In this document: piece after piece, positions 15,410 through 22,525 of the stretch
How the letters are laid out: each line of letters begins with the position of its first letter
Position numbering within the stretch: position 1 is the first letter of the stretch
From: Bacilli bacterium
GTDB taxonomy: Bacteria; Bacillota_I; Bacilli_A; RFN20; CAG-826
Length of the DNA: 34,097 nt
Reading direction: 5' to 3'
Assembly: GCA_017626815.1 (NCBI GenBank)
Contig: JAGAHY010000001.1
Location: 1-34,097 of the forward strand
Made by a program: the position numbers and the translations under genes
Notes under the pieces: model-generated
The model's database searches: none
Told to the model about the DNA's origin: nothing
Seen by the model: only the letters and a program-made list of their open reading frames with translations

Positions 15410-16363
15410 CTATTTCTTATCGATAATCGAATAATTCTTAGATTCAAAACGGACGATTTTATTATCCTCGATCGAGAAAGTAATGAACACGTTAGAACCG
15501 ATGGTCACGTTGTTCCCGATGACCGTATCGCCGCCAAGAATTGAGGCGCCCGAATAAATAATGACGTTATCTTTGACGGTAGGATGCCTTTTCTTCTCAC
15601 GAAGCTCATCGGCGTGCTCTAACGACTTCGCGCCTAAAGTCACGCCTTGGTAGATGCGTACGTTATTGCCAATCTCGGCGGTCTCGCCGATGACGACACC
15701 CGTGCCATGGTCGATAAAAAAGTAATGTCCTATTTTCGCGCCTGGATGGATGTCGATGCCGGTGGAAGAGTGAGCGATCTCGCTCATCATACGCGGCAAG
15801 ACGGGTACTTGGCGTTTGTAGAACACGTGGGCAATGCGGTGAACCAATGTCGCATAGAAGCCTGGATAAGCACGGACAATCTCCTCTTTGCTCTTCGCGG
15901 CAGGGTCGCCGTTAAACGCGGCGTCAATATCCTCTAGAAGCATAGCCTTGACTTCGACCATGTCCGCGTCATAATCGCTAAAAGTGTAATCGATGCCTAG
16001 CTTTTCCATCAGACCGTTAAAGAAGACGGGAAAGGGCACGTTTTCATGCGACTGGGTATCCTGTAAACAAGGGGAACCAAAAAAATAAGCATTGGTCCAA
16101 GTGATGATACGCTTGGCCGCGCATTTGTAATCGATTGATGTCTCGTCACTGGAAGAGGGCATTTTGTTTAACGCTTTGTTGAACTCTTCGGCGCGCCTCT
16201 TCGCCCAGCCAAATCCATCGCCGCCATGGAGGCGGTCCAAATCGTCGAGATAGCCTAGCTTCTCCACGACCACATGAGTCGGTGAGCCATCCTCTTTTTT
16301 GCCACTTTGTACCAGTTGCAAATAGATGCGTCCTGACTTCGATTTACTCTTCTTTACAAACAT
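15410..16363 (-). CDS. Serine O-acetyltransferase-like protein with transposase-like N-terminus
   Basis: Residues about 135-317 of this 317-aa protein match serine O-acetyltransferase, which makes O-acetylserine from acetyl-CoA and serine for cysteine synthesis. Visible motifs are [58 protein letters not shown] and IYQGVTLGA, followed by left-handed beta-helix hexapeptides. The first 75 or so residues do not look like this family. [30 protein letters not shown] and [11 protein letters not shown] resemble the N-terminus of IS1634-type transposases. The ATG at 16363 follows AGGATAGAG; the frame to 16387 adds eight residues without a ribosome site. There is no internal frameshift. No cysK is adjacent. 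Confidence 0.85.
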   Translation of the reverse strand: MFVKKSKSKSGRIYLQLVQSGKKEDGSPTHVVVEKLGYLDDLDRLHGGDGFGWAKRRAEEFNKALNKMPSSSDETSIDYKCAAKRIITWTNAYFFGSPCLQDTQSHENVPFPVFFNGLMEKLGIDYTFSDYDADMVEVKAMLLEDIDAAFNGDPAAKSKEEIVRAYPGFYATLVHRIAHVFYKRQVPVLPRMMSEIAHSSTGIDIHPGAKIGHYFFIDHGTGVVIGETAEIGNNVRIYQGVTLGAKSLEHADELREKKRHPTVKDNVIIYSGASILGGDTVIGNNVTIGSNVFITFSIEDNKIVRFESKNYSIIDKK

Positions 16364-16389
16364 GTTCTCTATCCTTTTGAGCAACATAT

Positions 16390-16395
16390 ATTATA
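16390..16395 (-). promoter_or_regulatory. -10 box of the serine acetyltransferase operon
   Basis: TATAAT on the minus strand lies 26 bases before the ATG, leaving a leader of about 20 bases with the AGGATAGAG ribosome site. No clear -35 at 16-18 bases is seen. Confidence 0.5.
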
Positions 16396-16479
16396 CGTAG
16401 TTATACAAAAGGCAAGGACAATGCATTGAGGCCTATAAAAGTCCCATAGCATTCCGCTATCTTATCCCAAATTCGAGGG

Positions 16480-16485
16480 TATAAT
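16480..16485 (+). promoter_or_regulatory. -10 box giving a leaderless mRNA (hemolysin III gene)
   Basis: TATAAT ends 7 bases before the ATG at 16493, so transcription should begin at or next to the start codon. The -35 match is poor. GAGGG at 16475-16479 is too far (13 bases) from the ATG to act as a usual ribosome site. Confidence 0.6.
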
Positions 16486-16492
16486 TTTCCCC

Positions 16493-17368
16493 ATGGACAA
16501 AAATAAAGCGGAAAAAGAAATCTACGACGAACTTCAAAAGCAATACGATGATTTACGCACACAATACCTCAAGGATAAATACGCGATCATCGATGCAAAA
16601 AAACAAGAATTAGAAGATTTAAGAGATGCCTATAACATCAATCGTTTAGCCATCGAAAAACCGCTCAAAGCTGAAAAATACCGCCTAAAAGTCGAACGAA
16701 AGAAACGAAATCGCGCTTTAAACGAGCCACCAAAACGTCGTTTGCTTGAAGAAATCGGGAACTCCGTCAGCCATGGTGTCGGCGCCTTAATTGGCATCGC
16801 TTGTTTGGTTTTGATGATCCTGAAGGCGACTGATGCATTGTCGTTGACCGCAGCCATTGTTTATGGGGTCTGCTTCACGTTTCAAATGTTCTTCTCAAGC
16901 CTCTACCACTCCTTCCGTGGCGGCAGCACGGTAAAGCGCATCTTCCGCCGTTTCGACTACTGTTCGATCTACCTCGCCATCGGCGGAACCTTCGCCCCTT
17001 TATACCTTATTTATATGGTACAGCACATGTGGGGCTTAACCGCGGGTCTTGTCTTCTTCGCCATCCAATGGGCGTTCATCGCCTTAGGCATCACCTTCGT
17101 TGGTGTCTTTGGCCCTGGAAGATTCCGTTGGTTACATTTCACCCTGTATTTCGTCATCGGGTGGAGCGCAATCATGTTCATTCCCTTTTGGGTTAAGGAC
17201 TCCCTGCCGCTATTCCTTTGGATCATTTCCGGTGGCATAACCTACACGTTAGGCATGATTCCCTTTGCCGCTTTGAAGCATAAGCCCGTCGCCCATTTCA
17301 TCTGGCATATCTTCGTTCTAGCGGGTTCGATTTTGATGTGGGTAGGCATTTATCTCTTCGTCTTTTAA
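16493..17368 (+). CDS. Hemolysin III family (TrhA/YqfA-like) membrane protein with N-terminal coiled coil
   Basis: This 291-aa protein has a HlyIII/PAQR-type core from about residue 86. It contains SVSHGVGALIG (H94), SSLYHSF (H139), FDYCSIYLAIGGTFAP and a C-terminal HFIWHIFVLAGS, with seven membrane helices. The conserved Ser, His and Asp residues form a metal-dependent hydrolase-like site in this superfamily. Related bacterial proteins have been linked to membrane lipid homeostasis, and the haemolysin name does not show toxicity. Residues 1-85 are highly charged and helical (Lys/Glu-rich, heptad-like), an extension absent from the usual protein of about 215 aa. The ATG at 16493 is chosen from the -10 box 7 bases upstream. 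It is divergent from the acetyltransferase. Confidence 0.88.
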   Translation: MDKNKAEKEIYDELQKQYDDLRTQYLKDKYAIIDAKKQELEDLRDAYNINRLAIEKPLKAEKYRLKVERKKRNRALNEPPKRRLLEEIGNSVSHGVGALIGIACLVLMILKATDALSLTAAIVYGVCFTFQMFFSSLYHSFRGGSTVKRIFRRFDYCSIYLAIGGTFAPLYLIYMVQHMWGLTAGLVFFAIQWAFIALGITFVGVFGPGRFRWLHFTLYFVIGWSAIMFIPFWVKDSLPLFLWIISGGITYTLGMIPFAALKHKPVAHFIWHIFVLAGSILMWVGIYLFVF

Positions 17369-17399
17369 GATTTCCTCTTCCCAACTGCGTATAGCGAAC

Positions 17400-17405
17400 T
17401 ATAAT
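17400..17405 (+). promoter_or_regulatory. -10 box upstream of the ArsB/NhaD-type permease
   Basis: TATAAT lies 71 bases before the TTG start at 17477. No good -35 is present. The transcript leader would hold the GGAGG at 17464-17468. Confidence 0.4.
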
Positions 17406-17476
17406 TCATCGTCCACCGCGTGAGGATCCACGTCCCGTCCATTCGCATACGATGGCAATGCACGGAGGCCCGACAT

Positions 17477-18796
17477 TTGTCGGATAGCGGTATGGTGTTC
17501 ACATTAAGCGCGTCGATCGTCACGTTGTTCTTCATTACGTCATCCGTATTATTTTTCCCTTCTTTTCATGTAAAGAAGCTGAAATTGCAGACTTATTGGA
17601 TTGTCGCCTTAATCGGCGCGATTATCGTTTTGTCTGCAAATCCCTCCTTATTCGGCGATATTTGGCAGGAATTTACCTCTTCCTCCCCCGTCAATCCCTT
17701 AAAGATATTAATTCTCTTCTTCTCAATGACAGTCTTATCGGTCTTTTTGGATGAGGTTGGTTTATTCCAGTTCCTCGCGACGAAAGCTGTCCACATCGCA
17801 AAGACCAACCAATTTACGTTGTTCTTCGTCTTATATGGCCTAGTTTCGTTATTGACCATCTTCACCAGCAACGATGTGGTCATTTTGACCCTGACGCCGT
17901 TCATCGTGTTTTTCTGCAAGAATACAAAGGTCAGCCCCATCCCCTATTTAGTCGCCGAATTCGCTGCCGCCAACACATGGTCGATGATGTTTATTATCGG
18001 TAACCCGACCAATATCTACTTAGGCACTTCCGCTGGTATCGATTTTGCCAGTTATTTCTCCGTCATGGCATTGCCCACCATCGCCTGCGGCCTTGTAGAA
18101 TTGCTGGTCTTGGTTCTTATATTCCGCAAAAAGTTGCTATTGCCGATGACGCCGGTCGAAGAAAAGGTCAGCATTGGCAGCAAGCCAGATGTCATTATCG
18201 GATTAATCCATCTTGTCGCCTGCCTGGTTTTCTTGGTCATCTCCGGTTACCTCAACATCCAGATGTGGATGATTTCCATGATTTGCGCGCTTAGTTTACT
18301 AGTCAGCGCCACCATCGTTCGTCTCATCACCAAGCGCCACTGGGATTATCTCGGCGGTTCTTTAGCGAGACTGCCTTATCAGTTAATCCCCTTTGTCCTA
18401 TCGATGTTCATCATCGTATTAGCCTTGAACAAGCAAGGCGTCTCCGCGCGCATTGGCGAGTTCTTATCTGCTGGCAATCCCATCTGGGCCTATGGCAGCG
18501 CCTCCTTGTTGGCATCGAATCTTGTCAACAACATCCCCATGTCCATCCTCTTCTCTTCGCTTCCTAACGGCTTAATGGGCACGGATTACACTAAGGCTAT
18601 CTACGCCAGCATCATCGGCAGCAATATCGGGGCCTTCCTCACCCCGATCGGCGCACTCGCAGGCATCATGTTCTCGGGCTTGCTGGAACAATATGGCATC
18701 AAGTACGGTTTCAAAGAGTTCGTCAAATATGGTTTATTGATCGCGCCTATTACCCTCGTTGCCGCGCTAGGAACGTTAGCCTTGGTTTTGCATTAA
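17477..18796 (+). CDS. ArsB/NhaD-type ion permease
   Basis: This is a 439-aa transporter with about 10-12 membrane helices. SNDVVILTLTPFIVFF, AAANTWSMMFIIGNPTNIYLG and ASNLVNNIPMSILF match the two halves of the ArsB/NhaD/SLC13-like ion transporter superfamily (compare SNDG..LILTP and SNLVNN in ArsB). Substrate is unknown: arsenite, sodium/proton or an organic anion are all possible, and no arsR or arsC is nearby. The TTG start at 17477 is favoured because GGAGG ends 8 bases before it. An ATG at 17492 lacks a good ribosome site, and a GTG at 17420 would put the GGAGG inside the gene. A small hairpin (CCGACA/TGTCGG, 17470-17483) overlaps the chosen TTG. Confidence 0.82.
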   Translation: MSDSGMVFTLSASIVTLFFITSSVLFFPSFHVKKLKLQTYWIVALIGAIIVLSANPSLFGDIWQEFTSSSPVNPLKILILFFSMTVLSVFLDEVGLFQFLATKAVHIAKTNQFTLFFVLYGLVSLLTIFTSNDVVILTLTPFIVFFCKNTKVSPIPYLVAEFAAANTWSMMFIIGNPTNIYLGTSAGIDFASYFSVMALPTIACGLVELLVLVLIFRKKLLLPMTPVEEKVSIGSKPDVIIGLIHLVACLVFLVISGYLNIQMWMISMICALSLLVSATIVRLITKRHWDYLGGSLARLPYQLIPFVLSMFIIVLALNKQGVSARIGEFLSAGNPIWAYGSASLLASNLVNNIPMSILFSSLPNGLMGTDYTKAIYASIIGSNIGAFLTPIGALAGIMFSGLLEQYGIKYGFKEFVKYGLLIAPITLVAALGTLALVLH

Positions 18797-18820
18797 TCCA
18801 AGTGTTAAAAAGGCTCAATA

Positions 18821-18838
18821 CCGCGCGATATGACGCGG
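18821..18838. terminator. Weak hairpin between convergent genes
   Basis: CCGCG and CGCGG with an 8-base loop lie between the permease and the phosphatase gene. Neither strand has a T-run directly after it, so the terminator assignment is uncertain. Confidence 0.3.
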
Positions 18839-18879
18839 CGAAAAATCATATTTTCAAGATAAATATTCGGGTTTTAAAG

Positions 18880-20934
18880 TTATTTTACGTTTTTCTTGAT
18901 AAATAAGATGTTCTTATCATCTATGCGCTCATAACGCAATTCGTCAGTCATATGGCGGGATAGGAAGATGCCAAATCCACCCTCTGTTTCAGGGTCACGG
19001 TCACTTTCGTTTATCGTGGGATCAAAGGGGACGCCACGGTCAATAAGCAGGCACTGCAGCCCCTTCTTATCCAGATAGAGCCATAGCTCAACGGGTTTTT
19101 CGCCCGATTGAGAATATAGGACAACGTTGGTAACCAACTCATCGATGACAACCTGGAATTCGCTGACGAAGGTCTCATCAAAATCTTTAAGGGCTTCATC
19201 GATAAATGGGGCAACTTTAGCCAGCCCCTCTTGCGTCGCTGGAATGGACAAATCAGCATGCTCACCAACATCCAAAGTAACCATACAGGCGTCGTCGCTT
19301 TGCTCTGCCCCGTTCACAAATTTTGCCATCGCCACATTCATCACGTCGATGACATCCTTGCCAGGAAGCATTTTACATTCGTTAAGCACCCGAAGAATCC
19401 TTTCTTTGCCAAAGAGTTCATTCTCAGGATTCATCGCTTCCGAAATACCGTCAGTATAGAGGAAGAGTTTGTCGCCAGCTTTGAGTTGGATGGCCTGTTC
19501 CACAAATTCGATGTCATCAAGGCACCCCAGCATGAAGTTTGGTTCTTCAGGAAGCGCTTCATATACGCCATCACGGCAATAGAACACAGGCTCATGACCG
19601 GCATTCACATACTTAAGTTCGCACGTATGGATATTCAAGACACCGAGGAAAGCCGTCGCGAAGAAGGATTCCACGTTGTCCTCGCATAAGAGTCGATTCA
19701 CGCGGTCCATGCCTTGCTTATCGATAAGCAAGCGGAACGCAACGGCCACCTTAGCCATAAATAAAGCGGCAGGAACGCCTTTGCCCGAGACATCGCCAAT
19801 GAAGAAACCGACATGGTCCTGATCAATAATAAAGTAGTTAAACAAATCGCCGCCAACTTCCTTAGCGGGCTTCATATAACCGTGAAGTGCAAAGTTTTTG
19901 CCCTCTAATGGCCCAGAAGGAACCATGGAAAGCTGTATTCTTTCCGCTAACGCAAGATCCGTCTTGATGCGTTGTTCCCTCTCCGCCGCTTCCTGAATCG
20001 TAAGGGCGTAGGATTTGATGGCCTCTTGAGTGGCGAAGAAAGAATTATTCAAATCCGTGACTTCGTCCGCATATCGAGGTTGGTCAAAGAAGAAGAGATC
20101 CTCAGGCTTGCCCTGATTCAACAACTCCACATATTTGTTGCCAACGCCAGAAAGCCTACGGACAGGGCGAATCATCAATATGTGCATCAACACAAAGATA
20201 CCCACGATCAAAACCACGAAAGCCGCCGTGGAGACAATGGCAAAACGCCACGTAAACTTTGATAAAGCGGAATAAATATAATCCTCGGAAATCTCTTTGA
20301 GCACCCAAATCTTCAAGTGTTCGACGGATGTGTCTCGATAAGTAACGCAATATCCCGACGTGAAACGCATGCCTCTGCCAGGAACATTTTTCACAACGCC
20401 ATAGAATTCATCATTATCGAATTCAGGTCCCATTTCGGAGAAAAAGCCAGGGTAAAGGTTCGTTACCAACTCGTTATCGCGGGGGAAATAGCCGCTTGGA
20501 GTGATCGCGCCATAGACAAATCGATGATTAATCTCGTCTTCGAAGCCAACGATCATGATGTTCACGTTGTTGCCGAGAGAGACATAGCGAAGCGCGTTAA
20601 TCAACGTTTGATACTTCTCGTCTGCGACGAGGGCTAAGCCGGTGAATTTACGGTAATACGTCATCTCTTCTTCGCCATCGGAAAATTCTGAGACAGGCAC
20701 ATCCCTATCATAAATCTCCTTAACAGGCTTCATCGCCTCTTCGATTCGTTCGGCAGACAAAAAGTTGGTGCGCATCAAGCTGAAGGTTTCCTCGTCCGTT
20801 TCAATCGCGTCTTGGTAATCGGACTCTTTCAGGACGAGGTAGGTAAAAGAAAAGGCCGCGATTTCCACAAGCAAAACGGCCAGAATTGTCGGCAATAGAA
20901 TCCGAAACGTTAGGGAAATGCGGCGATTTTTCAT
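18880..20934 (-). CDS. Membrane sensor PP2C phosphatase (SpoIIE/RsbU type) fused to anti-sigma HATPase
   Basis: This 684-aa partner-switching protein has membrane helices at about 8-33 and 229-251 bracketing an extracytoplasmic sensor, then a HAMP-like linker. A SpoIIE-type phosphatase domain follows (about 330-565; GGDLFNYF, FIGDVSGKGVPAALFMA, YVNAGHEP, LYTDGISEA, QSDDACMVTL). The C-terminus is an RsbW/SpoIIAB-like HATPase (about 575-684; N-box FQVVIDELVTNVVLYS, LIDRGVPFDP, GGFGIFL). It should dephosphorylate the STAS antagonist encoded just upstream, while its HATPase domain may rephosphorylate that protein and bind a client. The ATG overlaps the STAS stop as ATGA, so the two are coupled. 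No sigma-factor gene is adjacent. Confidence 0.92.
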   Translation of the reverse strand: MKNRRISLTFRILLPTILAVLLVEIAAFSFTYLVLKESDYQDAIETDEETFSLMRTNFLSAERIEEAMKPVKEIYDRDVPVSEFSDGEEEMTYYRKFTGLALVADEKYQTLINALRYVSLGNNVNIMIVGFEDEINHRFVYGAITPSGYFPRDNELVTNLYPGFFSEMGPEFDNDEFYGVVKNVPGRGMRFTSGYCVTYRDTSVEHLKIWVLKEISEDYIYSALSKFTWRFAIVSTAAFVVLIVGIFVLMHILMIRPVRRLSGVGNKYVELLNQGKPEDLFFFDQPRYADEVTDLNNSFFATQEAIKSYALTIQEAAEREQRIKTDLALAERIQLSMVPSGPLEGKNFALHGYMKPAKEVGGDLFNYFIIDQDHVGFFIGDVSGKGVPAALFMAKVAVAFRLLIDKQGMDRVNRLLCEDNVESFFATAFLGVLNIHTCELKYVNAGHEPVFYCRDGVYEALPEEPNFMLGCLDDIEFVEQAIQLKAGDKLFLYTDGISEAMNPENELFGKERILRVLNECKMLPGKDVIDVMNVAMAKFVNGAEQSDDACMVTLDVGEHADLSIPATQEGLAKVAPFIDEALKDFDETFVSEFQVVIDELVTNVVLYSQSGEKPVELWLYLDKKGLQCLLIDRGVPFDPTINESDRDPETEGGFGIFLSRHMTDELRYERIDDKNILFIKKNVK

Positions 20935-21224
20935 TGTAAGGTGATTTGTTTGTCAAATCCCGTCACACGGAAGATCTCCATGACGACGGCATTGGCATTC
21001 TTCACAATAACATGGTCTTTGCCACCTAAGCTTTTACGGTAGGAAAAAAGCAAACGAATGCCAGAGGAGGAAAGATATTGAACATTGGCAAAGTCAAAGA
21101 CGATATCGGTAAAGCCACTTTCTTTAGACAAAGCGTCCGAAAGCGCGTTTGAATTGACCGTGTCCAAACGGCCATCGATTGCAACAGTGAGGGTTGCGCC
21201 TTCAAGTTTAGTCGTATATTCCAT
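20931..21224 (-). CDS. STAS-domain anti-sigma factor antagonist
   Basis: This 97-aa single STAS domain is like SpoIIAA or RsbV. VFDFANVQYLSSSGIRLL carries the conserved Ser (about S54, before GIR) that is phosphorylated by the HATPase kinase and dephosphorylated by the PP2C protein encoded next. When unphosphorylated, such proteins bind the anti-sigma factor and free the sigma factor. The ATG at 21224 has GGAGG at optimal distance. It overlaps the phosphatase gene by 4 bases (ATGA). Confidence 0.92.
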   Translation of the reverse strand: MEYTTKLEGATLTVAIDGRLDTVNSNALSDALSKESGFTDIVFDFANVQYLSSSGIRLLFSYRKSLGGKDHVIVKNANAVVMEIFRVTGFDKQITLQ

Positions 21225-21299
21225 TATTTATCCTCCATGGACGGAACAAGCGGCAGAATTGCTTCTTTTATGAGAGAAACGTCCTACCAGATTGAGCAT

Positions 21300-21305
21300 A
21301 TTTTA
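21300..21305 (-). promoter_or_regulatory. Possible -10 box of the STAS-phosphatase operon
   Basis: TAAAAT on the minus strand lies about 75 bases before the STAS start, with a poor -35 (TTTATC at 17 bases). No terminator is visible after the WYL gene, so read-through from it is also possible. Confidence 0.3.
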
Positions 21306-21361
21306 GCGCATACCACCGTGCTGATAAATATGCCGCGCAAGTGAACAATGAATCGACGCTT

Positions 21362-22372
21362 TTATTTGCGCGATTTTCCCTCCCGCTTTTGCTGCTTGGC
21401 GTAGTGTGCGGCGGCGGCCTCAAAACGATTGCCCAGACGTTTGGCCATCTCGAGAGGTTGAATCACGAAAGCATGCTCTCCCATGCGGAATACAAAGTTT
21501 TCAATTTGCAAATAGGTGCCCCTGAGGCAAACCCGAAAATGCTCTGGGTCATCCGGAACGTCTTTCACCTCATAGCTAGGGCGATTGTAATACATATGCT
21601 TCAAGTACTTTAAACCATAAACGTCCAGCAAAACCTCAGCGTCGATTAAGTCCCCCATAAGGAAGGCAACATCCTTTTCAAAAGCGCTCTCAATGGCTTT
21701 GATATCCTCTTTATCAAATTCAAAGTAATTCCTGGTTACCGTTATCGCTTGGTGGAACTTAAACAAGTGAACGGAAACCGGTTGCGTTCCCTTGGCTTCC
21801 CGAAGCGCGACAACATAATTAAAACTTTGCTCGGCATTGACTGCGATGCAATAGGGGCGAAGCAAAACGCTCTCGCCATTTTCACGTATCAATTTAATCA
21901 TGCGACTATCCGCGATAGCATCTTGAATCAAGTTGTATTCCTCACGGTGAACCAGGACCTCACGCTGCGAGGCTGACAATTTCAAATAATCCGTCAATAG
22001 AAGACGAACGTAAGAAGATAACGAAATAGACTTGAGCTCGTTTTCTTCAATGCTCCGGATCGTCAGCTCGTGCTTTGCGGAGGGGCGTAACGACAAAGCG
22101 CGGTCTAGTGGAAAAGGCTCTTCGGTATCGTTTAGGATCAGCAACTCATCCGCGATTTCTTCGGCTTTCTTTTTATCTCTAGTTCCAAGTCTGCCAATAA
22201 TGTGACTTACATATTCCTTACGTTTCTGGCGGCGCCACTCGTACATCTTCTGAATGAGGTCGCAAAGGAAAGCGTTAAAAGACGGCGCATTCTCATCAAC
22301 AAAGAATGCCTGGTAGTCATTGAACAGCCTCTCGTACATCAAAGGAGTGATGTTAACCTTGATTTTATCCAT
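21362..22372 (-). CDS. WYL-domain transcriptional regulator divergent from rtcB
   Basis: The N-terminus of this 336-aa protein (about 1-55, KIKVNITPLMYERLF then two helices) looks like a ribbon-helix-helix DNA-binding unit. The middle is helical, and residues from about 160 form a WYL domain (GESVLLRPYCIAVNAEQSFNYVVALRE). A C-terminal extension (EVLLDVYGLKYLKHMYYNRPSYEV onward) is like those of WYL regulators. WYL domains sense nucleic acids or nucleotides and are frequent near RNA-repair and defence genes. The ATG at 22372 is preferred because TACAAT ends 6 bases upstream and no ribosome site exists; a GTG at 22387 would lie inside that box. It probably represses itself and rtcB through the repeats between them. 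Confidence 0.82.
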   Translation of the reverse strand: MDKIKVNITPLMYERLFNDYQAFFVDENAPSFNAFLCDLIQKMYEWRRQKRKEYVSHIIGRLGTRDKKKAEEIADELLILNDTEEPFPLDRALSLRPSAKHELTIRSIEENELKSISLSSYVRLLLTDYLKLSASQREVLVHREEYNLIQDAIADSRMIKLIRENGESVLLRPYCIAVNAEQSFNYVVALREAKGTQPVSVHLFKFHQAITVTRNYFEFDKEDIKAIESAFEKDVAFLMGDLIDAEVLLDVYGLKYLKHMYYNRPSYEVKDVPDDPEHFRVCLRGTYLQIENFVFRMGEHAFVIQPLEMAKRLGNRFEAAAAHYAKQQKREGKSRK

Positions 22373-22378
22373 AGATAT

Positions 22379-22384
22379 ATTGTA
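22379..22384 (-). promoter_or_regulatory. -10 box of the WYL gene, leaderless geometry
   Basis: TACAAT on the minus strand ends 6 bases before the ATG at 22372. A TTTTCT or ATTTTC at about 16-17 bases upstream could be the -35. The repeat at 22390-22400 falls inside the spacer. Confidence 0.5.
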
Positions 22385-22389
22385 CACAT

Positions 22390-22400
22390 TTTGTGGTCAT
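22390..22400 (+). repeat. Direct repeat copy 1 (TTTGTGGTCAT) in the WYL-rtcB intergenic region
   Basis: This is an exact 11-base copy of the element at 22444-22454, 54 bases apart start to start. It lies between the presumptive -35 and -10 of the WYL gene, a typical repressor position. Confidence 0.65.
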
Positions 22401-22443
22401 AGAAAATGCAGATATTGGGGTAAAATGTCCTTTTTCATATATA

Positions 22444-22454
22444 TTTGTGGTCAT
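22444..22454 (+). repeat. Direct repeat copy 2 (TTTGTGGTCAT), near the rtcB promoter
   Basis: This exact copy lies just before a TATAAA box at 22460-22465 that may serve rtcB. A partial TGTGG in reverse orientation overlaps the rtcB ribosome site. Two identical sites on a divergent region suggest joint control by the WYL protein. Confidence 0.65.
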
Positions 22455-22525
22455 TCACTTATAAATATCTCGCATATTTTCGTCAATTCTACTTTGCAAG
22501 AAAATATACTTAGGGGGCCACACCA

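Noticed and set aside
18821-18838. Strong terminator between the permease and phosphatase genes
   Set aside because: The hairpin has a 5-bp stem and no adjacent T-run; it is listed only as a weak feature.
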